Of a DNA stretch of 64,000 nucleotides, positions 37,109 to 46,260 are shown piece after piece. The notes below the pieces were generated by a model that saw nothing but the letters and a program-made list of their open reading frames with translations, did not search any database and was not told the origin of the DNA. The DNA comes from Butyricimonas sp. Marseille-P3923 (GTDB taxonomy: Bacteria > Bacteroidota > Bacteroidia > Bacteroidales > Marinifilaceae), in assembly GCF_900184685.1 (NCBI RefSeq), contig NZ_FXXL01000006.1, positions 496,001-560,000 of the forward strand. Reading direction: 5' to 3'. Every line of letters begins with the position of its first letter. The first letter of the stretch is position 1. The translations under genes and the position numbers were made by a program.

Positions 37109-37146
37109 AAAAGGCCGCAACTCATCATTGCAGCCTTTTGTTTTAT
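37109..37146. terminator. Bidirectional terminator
   Basis: AAAGGCCGCAA pairs with TTGCAGCCTTT around CTCATCA, flanked by an A-run on the left and TTTTGTTTT on the right. It serves the barrel-protein gene (plus) and the U32 gene (minus), whose stop codon lies at 37143. Confidence 0.8.
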
Positions 37147-38384
37147 AAATTATCCACCAACTTATACAGTTTATCCGAACGCCTTAATTTCATCTCGCAA
37201 GGCATAGAGAATACGGCGCCTTTCTCTACCCGCTCCACGGGATCTAATTCAAGACGAAGTTCCGGAACGGTCATTTGTACCACTCCCGTACTTGGACCGA
37301 CAATCATCACCTCATCACCTACTTTCAAGTCGTATGATTCCAGTTTAAATTCTCCGACCTGCAATTTCGTGAAATAGTTCGTGACTTTACCGATACATAT
37401 TTTTTTCTTGGTGGCTTTCGAACCATATACTTCACTCCATTCTCCCAAACGTTGTCCAAGATAATAGCCATCCCAAAAACCGCGGTTAAACACCGAAGCC
37501 AGCCGTTCTTTCCACGCGGCTATCTTCTTCGCATCGTAACTTCCGTCCGTGTAGGCATCCAATGCTTCGCTATAGCACTCGCAAACCGTCTTCACGTACT
37601 CGGCAGAACGGGCACGTCCTTCAATTTTAAACACCCGCACACCCGCGTCAATCATCTTATTCACGAACCCGATAGTACATAAATCTTTCGGGGACATGAT
37701 ATACTTGCCATCCACCTCCAACTCGATATCGCTTTCGGTATCTTTCACCGTGTAGGAACGCCGGCAAATCTGGTAACAAGCCCCCCGGTTGGCGGAGGCG
37801 TTCATTTCATGAAGACTCAAGTAACATTTCCCGGAAACAGCCATACACAAGGCTCCATGAGCGAACATCTCGATTTGGATTAATTCTCCCTTGGGACCCC
37901 GCAAATCATTCTGCACGATTTGACGATGAATCGTCATCACTTGATCCATGTCCAACTCCCTAGCCAGCACGACAACATCGGCGAACTGCGCATAAAACTT
38001 CACCGCCTCGTAATTCGTGATATTACATTGCGTGCTGATATGCACCTCTACCCCGACAGAACGAGCGTACAGAATAGCCGCTATATCCGACGCGATAATG
38101 GCAGTTAATCCCGCCTCTTTCACGCAATCGATAATACGGTGCATCTTATCCAGTTCATTATTATATATAATCGTGTTCACCGTGAGATAAGTCTTCACCC
38201 CTCTCTCGCTACAACGTTCCGCTATATTTCGCAAATCATCCAACGTGAAGTTAGCCGACGAACGGGAACGCATATTCAATCCCTCGACGCCGAAATAGAC
38301 GGAATCAGCCCCCGCCTGTAATGCAGCTTCCAGTGATTCGTAGGAACCAACCGGTGCCATCACCTCAAAATCTTTCCTTTTCAT
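37143..38384 (-). CDS. U32 peptidase-family protein (TrhP/YegQ-like)
   Basis: 413 residues. The U32 signature is clear at about residues 172-190: MFAHGALCMAVSGKCYLS, followed by NRGACYQICRRSY, giving the four cysteines expected for metal-cluster binding. N-terminal part is a TIM-barrel-like start (MAPVGSYESLEAALQAGADSVYFG). Annotated as collagenase-like protease, but members such as TrhP act in prephenate-dependent tRNA uridine hydroxylation; that is the more probable role for this size class (established for E. coli, inference here). A TAnnTTTG promoter lies at 38403-38410. Confidence 0.9.
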   Translation of the reverse strand: MKRKDFEVMAPVGSYESLEAALQAGADSVYFGVEGLNMRSRSSANFTLDDLRNIAERCSERGVKTYLTVNTIIYNNELDKMHRIIDCVKEAGLTAIIASDIAAILYARSVGVEVHISTQCNITNYEAVKFYAQFADVVVLARELDMDQVMTIHRQIVQNDLRGPKGELIQIEMFAHGALCMAVSGKCYLSLHEMNASANRGACYQICRRSYTVKDTESDIELEVDGKYIMSPKDLCTIGFVNKMIDAGVRVFKIEGRARSAEYVKTVCECYSEALDAYTDGSYDAKKIAAWKERLASVFNRGFWDGYYLGQRLGEWSEVYGSKATKKKICIGKVTNYFTKLQVGEFKLESYDLKVGDEVMIVGPSTGVVQMTVPELRLELDPVERVEKGAVFSMPCEMKLRRSDKLYKLVDNL

Positions 38385-38402
38385 ATCGTTTCTTTAAGAA
38401 GA

Positions 38403-38410
38403 CAAAAGTA
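38403..38410 (-). promoter_or_regulatory. Putative promoter (-7 TACTTTTG) of U32 gene
   Basis: On the minus strand TACTTTTG followed by TCTTC matches TAnnTTTG and lies 19 bp before the ATG at 38384. Confidence 0.55.
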
Positions 38411-38545
38411 ATCCGCTTCATCGAGAATCTACCCATTTTAGATTTAAAATTTACAAAACACTTAATATTCATTGCAAATACCAAAAATTCACTCTATATT
38501 TAGCTGTGAGAAAAGAAAGTAATCTATCACGCTAAGACACGAACC

Positions 38546-39799
38546 ATGATATTCAAGCCATACACCCTTAATCGACAACTTGTCACCAAGTTACAAGTAT
38601 TATTCGCGAGTATGTTCCTTCTGGCAGGAACGCTTCCGACCATCGCGCAACACCATCACGAACAGACTAAAGACAGTACCGAAGATAATAAAGTCTACAT
38701 GTTCGTCGAAGAAATGCCCGTTTTTCCCGGTAATCTGAATGCTTGGATATATAGCCACGTGCAATACCCGGAAGCCGCTAAAACCAAAGGTATAGAAGGC
38801 AAAGTGTACGTTCGTTTCATTATAGAGAAAGACGGAACGGTGAATGACGTGAAAATCATCCGGGGCGTATCCACCGAACTGGATAACGAGGCAAAAGAAG
38901 TGATTGCTTCCATGCCGAAATGGTATCCCGGCAAACAAAACAACACGCCCGTCCGAGTATATTATACCGTACCCGTCTATTTCGCCTTGAAAAGTACCGC
39001 TCCTAACGTGGAAAGACGCACTTTCGACAGGTATCTGAAAGCCCTTGAGGCAAACGAGGCGAAATTAAAACAAGGCACGGACACGGTGGCTTCCTCCTCC
39101 GCCGAAATGTACCGCCTGTACTTGAAAAAGCGTTACGGTTCGGACAAAGCCGCCTACAAAGGATTGGTTACTTCTGCCCGGGAACAACAACAATCTTCGG
39201 AAATCATGCTGAGCATCGTGATGCCTTCCCTCGCGCTGCCCGCGGAAGATAAAAACATGATTCTGAAATATTACAAGGAAGAGTGGGACGAGCAAATCAG
39301 ACTGATAGACAGCCTCCCCGAGGAGAATTTTATCACACGATACGTGAATATCACCCCTCGTTTCCAAGAAAACAAAGTCATCCGGGAAATCAAAATACGG
39401 GATTACTTGGGATTAAAGAAATTCAAAAAGTACGTGGAAGAATGTATCTTCAGCCCCGGCAAGTTATTCCGAACGATTGTGGCTAACCCGCTTGCCGGCA
39501 AATGGGAAAAAATATCCGAGAATGGAGTTGAAGTTAAACACCCGATACAGAAGGAGTTCTATGACGATTTCTCGTTCCTGACGTCCGACGGCACAAAAGG
39601 CACCTACAAGATTACGGCAGGGCAACTCATTGAATCCTCCCAATCCGTGAAGGTAAAAGATATCATAGAATATACCGCCACGTACCAGTTCGAGGCAAAC
39701 AACCAGATTCTCGTACTCACGGGAGAAGCGAAATTAAAATTGGCAAACGGAACGTTGAAAAACGTACAGGTAAAGGAAACGTGGCGTAGGATAGAGTAA
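38546..39799 (+). CDS. TonB C-terminal-domain secreted protein with lipocalin-like tail
   Basis: 417 residues. Signal peptide ends near residue 35. Residues about 52-148 are a TonB C-terminal domain (EEMPVFPG, YPEAAKTKGIEGKVYVRF, DGTVNDVKIIRGV, MPKWYPGKQ), of the type that contacts TonB-dependent transporters. There is no N-terminal membrane helix with a Pro-rich linker as in a true TonB, so it is a periplasmic stand-alone version. The C-terminal 105 residues begin NPLAGKWEKI and end KETWRRIE, resembling small lipocalin-like beta-barrels. Function is unknown. Upstream gene is divergent; frr follows after 64 bp with its own promoter. Confidence 0.8.
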   Translation: MIFKPYTLNRQLVTKLQVLFASMFLLAGTLPTIAQHHHEQTKDSTEDNKVYMFVEEMPVFPGNLNAWIYSHVQYPEAAKTKGIEGKVYVRFIIEKDGTVNDVKIIRGVSTELDNEAKEVIASMPKWYPGKQNNTPVRVYYTVPVYFALKSTAPNVERRTFDRYLKALEANEAKLKQGTDTVASSSAEMYRLYLKKRYGSDKAAYKGLVTSAREQQQSSEIMLSIVMPSLALPAEDKNMILKYYKEEWDEQIRLIDSLPEENFITRYVNITPRFQENKVIREIKIRDYLGLKKFKKYVEECIFSPGKLFRTIVANPLAGKWEKISENGVEVKHPIQKEFYDDFSFLTSDGTKGTYKITAGQLIESSQSVKVKDIIEYTATYQFEANNQILVLTGEAKLKLANGTLKNVQVKETWRRIE

Positions 39800-39816
39800 A
39801 AATACAGATTTTTTTA

Positions 39817-39824
39817 TACCTTTG
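39817..39824 (+). promoter_or_regulatory. Putative promoter (-7 TACCTTTG) of frr
   Basis: TATACCTTTGC matches TAnnTTTG (TACCTTTG) and sits 40 bp before the frr ATG, giving a leader of about 33 nt. A T-run lies directly upstream. Confidence 0.65.
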
Positions 39825-39863
39825 CTTGGTTCGTAATGAATATTAAATCAAACTAAAAAATAT

Positions 39864-40427
39864 ATGAACGAGGAAGTACAATTTTATCTCGACGAAGCAA
39901 AAGAGAGAATGGAATCCGCTCTGAATCACCTTGAATCCGAACTCAGTAAAATCAGAGCGGGAAGAGCCAACCCCAAAATCCTACAAGACGTGCTGGTTGA
40001 CTATTATGGTAGTCCTACCCCGTTATCACAAGTAGCCAATATTTCGGCTCCCGACCCGAGAACCATTGCCGTTCAACCGTGGGAGAAAAGCATGATAGCC
40101 CCGATTGAAAAAGCTATTATGACCGCTAACCTCGGATTAAACCCGGATAACAACGGAGAAATGATCCGCATCAATATCCCGCAACTTACCGAGGAACGCA
40201 GACGCGACCTCGTGAAACAAAGCAAAGGTGAAGCCGAAACTGCCAAAGTAAGCGTTCGTAACGCCCGCCGGGACGTGATTGAGCAAGTAAAGAAAATGGT
40301 AAAAGACGGGCTTCCCGAAGATATGTCCAAAGATGCCGAAGCCATGGCTCAAAAGATGACCGATGAATACGGCAAAAAAATCGATGAATATCTCGCCAAG
40401 AAAGAGAAAGACATTATGACAATTTGA
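39864..40427 (+). CDS. frr: Ribosome recycling factor
   Basis: 187-residue cytosolic factor that, with EF-G, splits post-termination ribosomes. Normal length (about 185). Conserved stretches: LSKIRAGRANPKIL near residue 30, VDYYGSPTPLSQVANIS, and the middle helix RINIPQLTEERRRDLVK, followed by ARRDVIEQVKK in the long three-helix bundle. It stands alone with promoter at 39817 and a bidirectional stem-loop after it. Confidence 0.98.
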   Translation: MNEEVQFYLDEAKERMESALNHLESELSKIRAGRANPKILQDVLVDYYGSPTPLSQVANISAPDPRTIAVQPWEKSMIAPIEKAIMTANLGLNPDNNGEMIRINIPQLTEERRRDLVKQSKGEAETAKVSVRNARRDVIEQVKKMVKDGLPEDMSKDAEAMAQKMTDEYGKKIDEYLAKKEKDIMTI

Positions 40428-40447
40428 TGCTGGCATCAAAGATAAAA

Positions 40448-40496
40448 GTTAAAAGCTAAAAGTTTGATATACGAATCGTAACTTTTAGCTTTTAAT
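40448..40496. terminator. Bidirectional terminator between frr and kdsB
   Basis: TTAAAAGCTAAAAGTT (40449-40464) pairs perfectly with AACTTTTAGCTTTTAA (40480-40495) around a 15-nt loop, with T/A runs on both outer sides. The two genes converge on it. Confidence 0.8.
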
Positions 40497-41240
40497 TTAT
40501 ATTTTTTCCAAGTCTTCTGGAGTATCTATCCCGACCGATTCATGATCGGTAATACTTATTGCTATCGTGTACCCGTTCTCCAACCAACGCAATTGTTCCA
40601 ACGACTCCGCTTGTTCAAGAACTCCTTGGGGGATAGAAGTTATCGCCTTCAAAATCTCCGGACGATAAGCATACATTCCGACATGCTTGTAATAAGGAGT
40701 CCGGGCAAGCCACCCGTCCCGTTCCACACCCCGGCAATAAGGAATCGGGTTCCGGCTAAAATAAAGAGCCGTATTCTTCACGGAGAACACCACCTTTACT
40801 TTATTCGGGTCAAAAACATCATCATTCCGTTCAAAAGGCTTCGCCAGAGTAGCAATCTGCACCGCCGGCTCTTCAAAACGGGAAATCAAAGACTCTATCT
40901 GTCGCGGGATAATAAACGGTTCATCCCCCTGCACGTTGACAACAACCCCGAAATTCCGGTTCAAAGCCTCATGCACCTTCACGTATGCCTCGTAACACCG
41001 GTCTGTTCCGCTACGATGCTCGGTAGAAGTCATCACCGCGCGTCCCCCGAAGGCCGTCACGGCATCATAAATCCGTGCATCATCAGTCGCCACGTAAACA
41101 TAGTCGGATACCGCTGCCGCTTTCTCGTAAACATGCTGCACCATGGGCTTTCCGGCAATCTCAACCAACGGCTTCCCCGGGAAACGGGTAGAAGCGTAAC
41201 GAGCCGGAATCAATATCAATGAGTTTTCTCGAACATTCAT
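40497..41240 (-). CDS. kdsB: 3-deoxy-manno-octulosonate cytidylyltransferase
   Basis: 247-residue CMP-Kdo synthetase, which activates Kdo with CTP for the lipid A inner core. Family motifs: LILIPARYASTRFPGKPL at the N-terminus, YVATDD, HRSGTDRCYEA, VVNVQGDEPFI, and LEQLRWLENGY near the C-terminus. Length is normal. It is 17 bp downstream of the M1 aminopeptidase gene on the same strand, so co-transcription is likely. Confidence 0.97.
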   Translation of the reverse strand: MNVRENSLILIPARYASTRFPGKPLVEIAGKPMVQHVYEKAAAVSDYVYVATDDARIYDAVTAFGGRAVMTSTEHRSGTDRCYEAYVKVHEALNRNFGVVVNVQGDEPFIIPRQIESLISRFEEPAVQIATLAKPFERNDDVFDPNKVKVVFSVKNTALYFSRNPIPYCRGVERDGWLARTPYYKHVGMYAYRPEILKAITSIPQGVLEQAESLEQLRWLENGYTIAISITDHESVGIDTPEDLEKI

Positions 41241-41257
41241 AATCTAATCTATAAACA

Positions 41258-43777
41258 TTATCGTTCACGTTCCTCCGCGTGAAGGCGTCGTAAATGGTCT
41301 GAATTGGATAATATCTTTAATTTCAAATTCTTCGGGTAATTCGGGTGCTTTTCCAAGAAAGCATTCACCATAGAATACGCGTTCTTGCTGGTATGCCCGG
41401 AGAGTCCCGCGCTCAACCATGCCGACGGGAAAAATATATCGCCTGTTTCTTGAACTTCTTTCAATTTATCCAGCATTCGCGGAATGTATTCTTCTGCCTC
41501 CATTCTCCGGCGGGGATGATTCAACCAACGCAAACTCTCCTCCACCCAAACCTCGTTCACCCGGTTTTCATTCTTCAACAAAGCACTGAACACACTGTCC
41601 CGCACTTGTTTGTTACCGGAAACCGAGGGCAACACGTAAGCGAAATGATTCAACAAATCCTTATTCTTTATCGCCCCGTTAATATGCTTCTCCATTCCCC
41701 CGTAAAGATTGGAATCCCGCAACACGAGATTAAACGCTATCTTGATTTTATCGTCATCACTGACCGTCAAACCTGCCAACTCCCTCTCACCATTTAATAC
41801 CTCTTTAAAAAACTCCCCGATCTTGGGTGAGGAATAAAGCGTCAGTAAAGTATTGAAATAGGATTTTTTATTCCCCGCACCATTATCAATCATGTTCACG
41901 CAGAAACGTTCCAACTCCTCCTGCAACAACTGTCTTCCCCCCTCATCCAGATAAGTCGAATAAACAGTCCTCAAGAAACTTAAGGTTCGATTCACTAGCA
42001 GATTATTCTTTTCATGAGGCAAATGTTTCATACAAAGTTTCACGAAGAACTCTCCTTTCACCTTCTTGTTCAACACGCCCTCGTACAACAACTGCCAAGC
42101 GACTGCACGATAAAGCGGATTTCCTATCTGGTTCAACTCTTTAGAGAGAAATTGTACACTGTACTCCGTCGGCAGGAAACAACCGTATCCCGACACATCG
42201 CAATCCGGCAATATCACGCCCGGGTTCCTGAAAGGAGTCAACGTATCCTTCAACACCCGCGCTTGACGATACAGCCGCCCTCCGGCACTCATCCAATAAA
42301 TCGAAATCGCTTGCGGCCAAACCCGTTTTTTGCCACTTTCATCTATCATGGCAATAGCATCCTTGCCAAACTCAATCACGGGAGCACCGCTCTCCTTTAT
42401 CCAGATTTCATTCCACGTTTCCAGATCACGTCCCGTTGAACTCGCCAGCAGATGAATCAAATCATCCCAATCCGCGTTGGAATACGACCAGCGACGCAAG
42501 TACTTCCGTAAACCCATTTGCAGCTGATACTCGGAAATCTCCCGCTCCAGCATACGCATCACGATAGGAGCCTTGTGATAAATAATATCCCCGTATAATG
42601 TGCCTGCATCCTTCAAGTTATTCAATTCCTGCAAGATCGGATGTGTCCCTCTCGTGCGGTCTGTCCGTAATGCCGGTTCATAATGATTCAAGAAAAAGTT
42701 CAACTGATGATTCACCTCCGGGTACAACTGTGCGATAATCTTGTCTGCCATGAATCCGGCAAACACCTCTTTGAGCCACACGTCGTTAAACCACTTCATC
42801 GTGACGTAATCACCGAACCACATGTGTGCCGTCTCATGCGCAATCAATTCACTCCGTTTCATCTGTGCCGTCAAATCCGCATCCCGGTCAAGGAAAAGAG
42901 TCGATGACTTGTAAAAAGTCGCTCCCGGGTGTTCCATACCCCCGTACTGGAAAGCCGGAATCGCCACCACATTGTACACCTCAAACGGGTAGCGGATTCC
43001 CGTGTAGCGTTCCATCCATTCCAGCGAATGGCTCACTTGCCTCGCAATCTCCGGAATACTGGCATTGATTTTCGCCGTATCCATTTCCCGGTGATAAATC
43101 CCGATCCAACGGTTATCCATGAATCGTTCCGTGTACGAGAACCGCCCTACCGAGAATGCAAATAAATACGTGCTCAAAGGTTTCGTTTCCCCGAACTCGT
43201 AAAGTTTATAATCATTAAAATATTCCACCCGAATACGTTCCCCGTTCGCTATTGCCTGCCACCCGGCGGGAATTTTAAGCGTCAACTTGAAACGCGCTTT
43301 TATATCCGGCTGGTCGAAACAAGGCATTAATGTCCGGCAACGATCCGGCACCAGCAAGGTGTACATCAAATCCTCGCTTCTGTTCAGAGAGGACTCTCCC
43401 GCTATAAACTGGATATTCAACTCGTTCCGTCCCTCTTTCAAATGTTCCGGCTGAATAATGATATGTTCGTTCTTGAACGTGTAAGGAACCCTCTTTCCCC
43501 CGGAAGTAACAGCCAGAATTTTATCTTCCGTTTCCTTGAAATCAAGAACAACCGGGGTTAATTCCGACAACTCGAAGAAGATTTCCGACTCTGCCATGAT
43601 AGGCTCCTCACTCTCCTTGGGAACAGAGAAATATAACCGGTAAGATACGCCCCCGATATTGGATTTACGTTCCTTCGCCAGTTCAAGGGAAACACCCTTG
43701 TCTACCTTTTCCTGTGCCTTCTCACAAGCGACCAGCGATAGCAGTATAGACACTACAACGGATACACGACACGCCAC
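41258..43777 (-). CDS. M1-family metallo-aminopeptidase lipoprotein
   Basis: 839-residue zinc aminopeptidase, gluzincin clan. The substrate motif is GGMEH (279-283; canonical GxMEN with His at the last place), and the zinc site HETAH at 314-318 with third ligand Glu337 at the usual 18-residue spacing (WLKEVFA). The start is GTG 43777; no ATG occurs before residue 61. It gives a short signal peptide with lipobox SLVAC, so the enzyme is probably lipid-anchored in the envelope and trims peptides there. A long helical C-terminal domain follows. Bactofilin gene ends 8 bp upstream. Confidence 0.92.
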   Translation of the reverse strand: MACRVSVVVSILLSLVACEKAQEKVDKGVSLELAKERKSNIGGVSYRLYFSVPKESEEPIMAESEIFFELSELTPVVLDFKETEDKILAVTSGGKRVPYTFKNEHIIIQPEHLKEGRNELNIQFIAGESSLNRSEDLMYTLLVPDRCRTLMPCFDQPDIKARFKLTLKIPAGWQAIANGERIRVEYFNDYKLYEFGETKPLSTYLFAFSVGRFSYTERFMDNRWIGIYHREMDTAKINASIPEIARQVSHSLEWMERYTGIRYPFEVYNVVAIPAFQYGGMEHPGATFYKSSTLFLDRDADLTAQMKRSELIAHETAHMWFGDYVTMKWFNDVWLKEVFAGFMADKIIAQLYPEVNHQLNFFLNHYEPALRTDRTRGTHPILQELNNLKDAGTLYGDIIYHKAPIVMRMLEREISEYQLQMGLRKYLRRWSYSNADWDDLIHLLASSTGRDLETWNEIWIKESGAPVIEFGKDAIAMIDESGKKRVWPQAISIYWMSAGGRLYRQARVLKDTLTPFRNPGVILPDCDVSGYGCFLPTEYSVQFLSKELNQIGNPLYRAVAWQLLYEGVLNKKVKGEFFVKLCMKHLPHEKNNLLVNRTLSFLRTVYSTYLDEGGRQLLQEELERFCVNMIDNGAGNKKSYFNTLLTLYSSPKIGEFFKEVLNGERELAGLTVSDDDKIKIAFNLVLRDSNLYGGMEKHINGAIKNKDLLNHFAYVLPSVSGNKQVRDSVFSALLKNENRVNEVWVEESLRWLNHPRRRMEAEEYIPRMLDKLKEVQETGDIFFPSAWLSAGLSGHTSKNAYSMVNAFLEKHPNYPKNLKLKILSNSDHLRRLHAEERER

Positions 43778-43785
43778 GTTATTAA

Positions 43786-44139
43786 TTATTTCTGTTTTAC
43801 ATCACGTTGGATATGGCATTCACCATTAAATACAGCACCCGACTCGATAGCGATATAAGCCGCTTTAATCGTTCCCGTGAACACGGATTTTGCTCTCAAT
43901 GAAACCGAACCGTCCGAAACGATACTCCCCTCCATCGTACCCAGAATATCCACGCTCGGGGAAGTCACTTCGCCCTCTACCCTCGCCGTCTGCCCGATAA
44001 TCAGACGTCCCGTCGTGATAATCTTTCCTTTTATAGTACCGTCGACACGTATATCATTCGTTGCATGAAGATCTCCGGTTATTTGAGTTCCTTCACTTAA
44101 TAAATTTAACGCTACTTGTTGTTGTACTTCTTTTCCCAT
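43786..44139 (-). CDS. Bactofilin (polymer-forming cytoskeletal protein)
   Basis: 117-residue beta-helical bactofilin that forms filaments without nucleotide. The core from about residue 17 repeats a short hydrophobic pattern: TQITGDLHATNDIRVDGTIKG, then GRLIIGQTARVEGEV, then GTMEGSIVSDGSV. Bactofilins shape cells or anchor envelope enzymes. A second bactofilin-like gene lies 15 bp upstream and the M1 peptidase 8 bp downstream, so all four (with kdsB) may be one operon. Confidence 0.92.
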   Translation of the reverse strand: MGKEVQQQVALNLLSEGTQITGDLHATNDIRVDGTIKGKIITTGRLIIGQTARVEGEVTSPSVDILGTMEGSIVSDGSVSLRAKSVFTGTIKAAYIAIESGAVFNGECHIQRDVKQK

Positions 44140-44154
44140 GATTTTGCATTTACT

Positions 44155-44502
44155 TTATTTTCTTACCAGACGTAACCACTTCATATCATATATCTCCCCC
44201 TCGATCCGCAACTTTCCCGTTTCCACTTTCCCACGCAAAACTGCGTTCTCGCCTATTATCAAAGAATGAGTATCCACGTCACCTTCAAGCACTCCCTCCA
44301 CGTATAACTCCCGGCAAAGCACCTTGCCCGTCACGAGCGCTCCTTTTCTCACTTCCACTCGTCCCCCCGCTGTAATATTACCCAAAATTTTACCGAATAA
44401 GCATAAATCCCCGGGCAGACTCATATCTCCCCCCACCACGGAATCTTCCAAAACAACCGTTTGTCTTTTTCCTTGACAGTCCGGATTCACACTTTTTTCC
44501 AT
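44155..44502 (-). CDS. Second bactofilin-like protein
   Basis: 115 residues from ATG 44502; a TTG eight codons earlier (44526) is less likely. The beta-helical repeats are recognisable: VVLEDSVVGGDMSLPGDL, then GKILGNITAGGRVEV, then GKVLCRELYVEGVLEG, then SLIIGENAVLRGKVE. The protein is more divergent than its neighbour and contains Cys residues. Pairs of unlike bactofilins next to each other can co-polymerise (family knowledge); their partner here may be the other bactofilin. It is first in the run of minus-strand genes to kdsB. Confidence 0.85.
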   Translation of the reverse strand: MEKSVNPDCQGKRQTVVLEDSVVGGDMSLPGDLCLFGKILGNITAGGRVEVRKGALVTGKVLCRELYVEGVLEGDVDTHSLIIGENAVLRGKVETGKLRIEGEIYDMKWLRLVRK

Positions 44503-44526
44503 CTTAGTTGAGTAATAAACGACCAA

Positions 44527-45032
44527 ATATACAACAAGTAATTTAAAATCGAAAATATTTTTTCCAGTCTATAAAATACTAAATTACAAGCATCTTATTC
44601 TAAAAGAGATAAATCAAATCTAAAACAGCCCAAACACTATAAATTCTATTTCTATAAAAATACATCAAATTCGAGGAGATTACAAATATTTACCAAAAAT
44701 GACTCCAGTAGCATTTTTCTATTTATAATAAAAACAAATTACATTTTGCCAATTATTTATTTGTATGTATTAATCAATATTAATCACATACATCCTTTAA
44801 TCCAAATATTATAACACACCAAAGGTTTAGTATACTTGTTTTATATAAAATAATTACACTTCGCAAATTGGAATCAATTTCACAACAACAAGAAACATAA
44901 TAAATATATATATAATCAAATAATTCATCTATGCAGCTAAAAAAAACTTCATATCCATTCTGTTTAATTTTTTTATTCAAATTTTAATTGCTACCTTTGG
45001 TTTAGTATCAATATACATAAATCATCAATATT
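44527..45032. other. AT-rich intergenic region, no gene seen
   Basis: About 500 bp, very AT-rich, between the divergent bactofilin and unknown-lipoprotein genes. GGTTTAGTAT occurs twice as a direct repeat (44825-44834 and 44998-45007). A short minus-strand frame at 44780-44980 has low-complexity composition and no match I can see, so it is not called. The only recognisable signal is the promoter at 44992. Confidence 0.6.
44992..44999 (+). promoter_or_regulatory. Putative promoter (-7 TACCTTTG) of AT-rich lipoprotein pair
   Basis: TACCTTTG is a full match to TAnnTTTG. It lies 33 bp before the ATG at 45033. A clear -33 TTTG is not present. Confidence 0.6.
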
Positions 45033-46229
45033 ATGAAAACAGAAATTATTTTTACTTCCATTCTTATTATTCTTATTGGGCTAGCAGCCTGTCAAGATAA
45101 AGATTTATCCACGGAGCAAATGCCACCTATTATTGACAATACTTTACAATTATCACGATCGATACTAGAAAGAAGAATCGTACTAGATTCTATATCTGTG
45201 AATACCGAAGGCACCTTGGTTTTTGATACAGAAACAGCTTATTTGGCAATAACTGATACATTATTACATTTTACAGACGACGAACTAGATCGCTGGGAAG
45301 AATCTATAGGTTTTAATTCCTTAAGGAAAAAACTCAACGAAATTTATAACCAAGTTTATGCCATAAATAATATAGATTCATTCCCAAATTTAGTGAAAAA
45401 AAATGCTGACTATATTGAGTTAGAACACGGATTTATAACCCCTATTGTAAAAGCAAAATTTTACAGGAATATCCTCAATGAGAAAAATTATTTTTACATT
45501 GGCAATGATAAATATGAAGTTTTAGATGGAACTTCTGTTCGAATTACTACAATTGAAGGAAAAAACTCAAACATTCCACAACCTATTACTTTTTCCTATT
45601 GCAAACCAAACAGATCGTCTAATGTATCTACTTTATCATCTTCTAAATTCCCTCGTCCTCCTTATTATTATCCAGAGGGACTTGAATCGGATTACGAAGC
45701 CACAGGCAATAAAGGAGCTGCAATGTGTAGTTATGGCTCTGTCCAGTATCATCTAGCTCCATATTGGCTAGACAACTATCTTATTATAAAGTATAACGTA
45801 ACAAGAAACATAACAAAAAAAGAAGAGCATCTTTGGGTAATTTGCTATTATCTTGATCTCGACATGTTTTCATACTGTATCCGTGATGACAAATGGATGT
45901 ATTATATAAACAAAGATCAGCACCTAGAATGTAAAGAAATAAATGCACTCCTTGTACAAAATCCAGGAGGAATGGTTGGTTTGAGATGTGGATATGAAAT
46001 TAGGAATGAAAGTGGTTACGCATGGGGAAGTCCAAATACCGAATATCATTTTTCACATTCGTATCCTTTCATATATTATAGCTCAACCTCTCATATTGAT
46101 TGGTGTTCATATCCAAGTATTCCTCCTCTACATAGCATGACTAATTTCTCAATGAAAGGAAGAATATACCCCAATACTTATTGTATTGCATTCGGGTATA
46201 ACACAACTATGCCAAGTACTACTTATTGA
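45033..46229 (+). CDS. Lipoprotein of unknown function
   Basis: 398 residues, signal peptide with lipobox LAAC (Cys20). I do not recognise the family. The N-terminal 100 residues are helical and charged (DELDRWEESIGFNSLRKKLNEIYNQ), the C-terminal 270 rich in Tyr, Trp, Ser and Pro with many short strands (FPRPPYYYPEGLES; HLWVICYYLDLDM; YAWGSPNTEYHFSHSYPF), suggesting a surface-exposed beta domain. It is strongly AT-rich compared with the housekeeping genes on either side and pairs with the small lipoprotein that follows 31 bp later. Acquisition by transfer is possible. Confidence 0.8.
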   Translation: MKTEIIFTSILIILIGLAACQDKDLSTEQMPPIIDNTLQLSRSILERRIVLDSISVNTEGTLVFDTETAYLAITDTLLHFTDDELDRWEESIGFNSLRKKLNEIYNQVYAINNIDSFPNLVKKNADYIELEHGFITPIVKAKFYRNILNEKNYFYIGNDKYEVLDGTSVRITTIEGKNSNIPQPITFSYCKPNRSSNVSTLSSSKFPRPPYYYPEGLESDYEATGNKGAAMCSYGSVQYHLAPYWLDNYLIIKYNVTRNITKKEEHLWVICYYLDLDMFSYCIRDDKWMYYINKDQHLECKEINALLVQNPGGMVGLRCGYEIRNESGYAWGSPNTEYHFSHSYPFIYYSSTSHIDWCSYPSIPPLHSMTNFSMKGRIYPNTYCIAFGYNTTMPSTTY

Positions 46230-46260
46230 GGTTTAAATTTTCAAACATAACTGTACTAAC

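Noticed and set aside
40542-41222. 226-codon plus-strand frame
   Set aside because: Antisense to kdsB, which is unmistakable; composition is His/Arg-rich as expected for a shadow.
44780-44980. 66-codon minus-strand frame in the AT-rich gap
   Set aside because: No start signal, no signal peptide, odd Tyr/Cys composition and no partner gene; chance opening in AT-rich DNA is likely.
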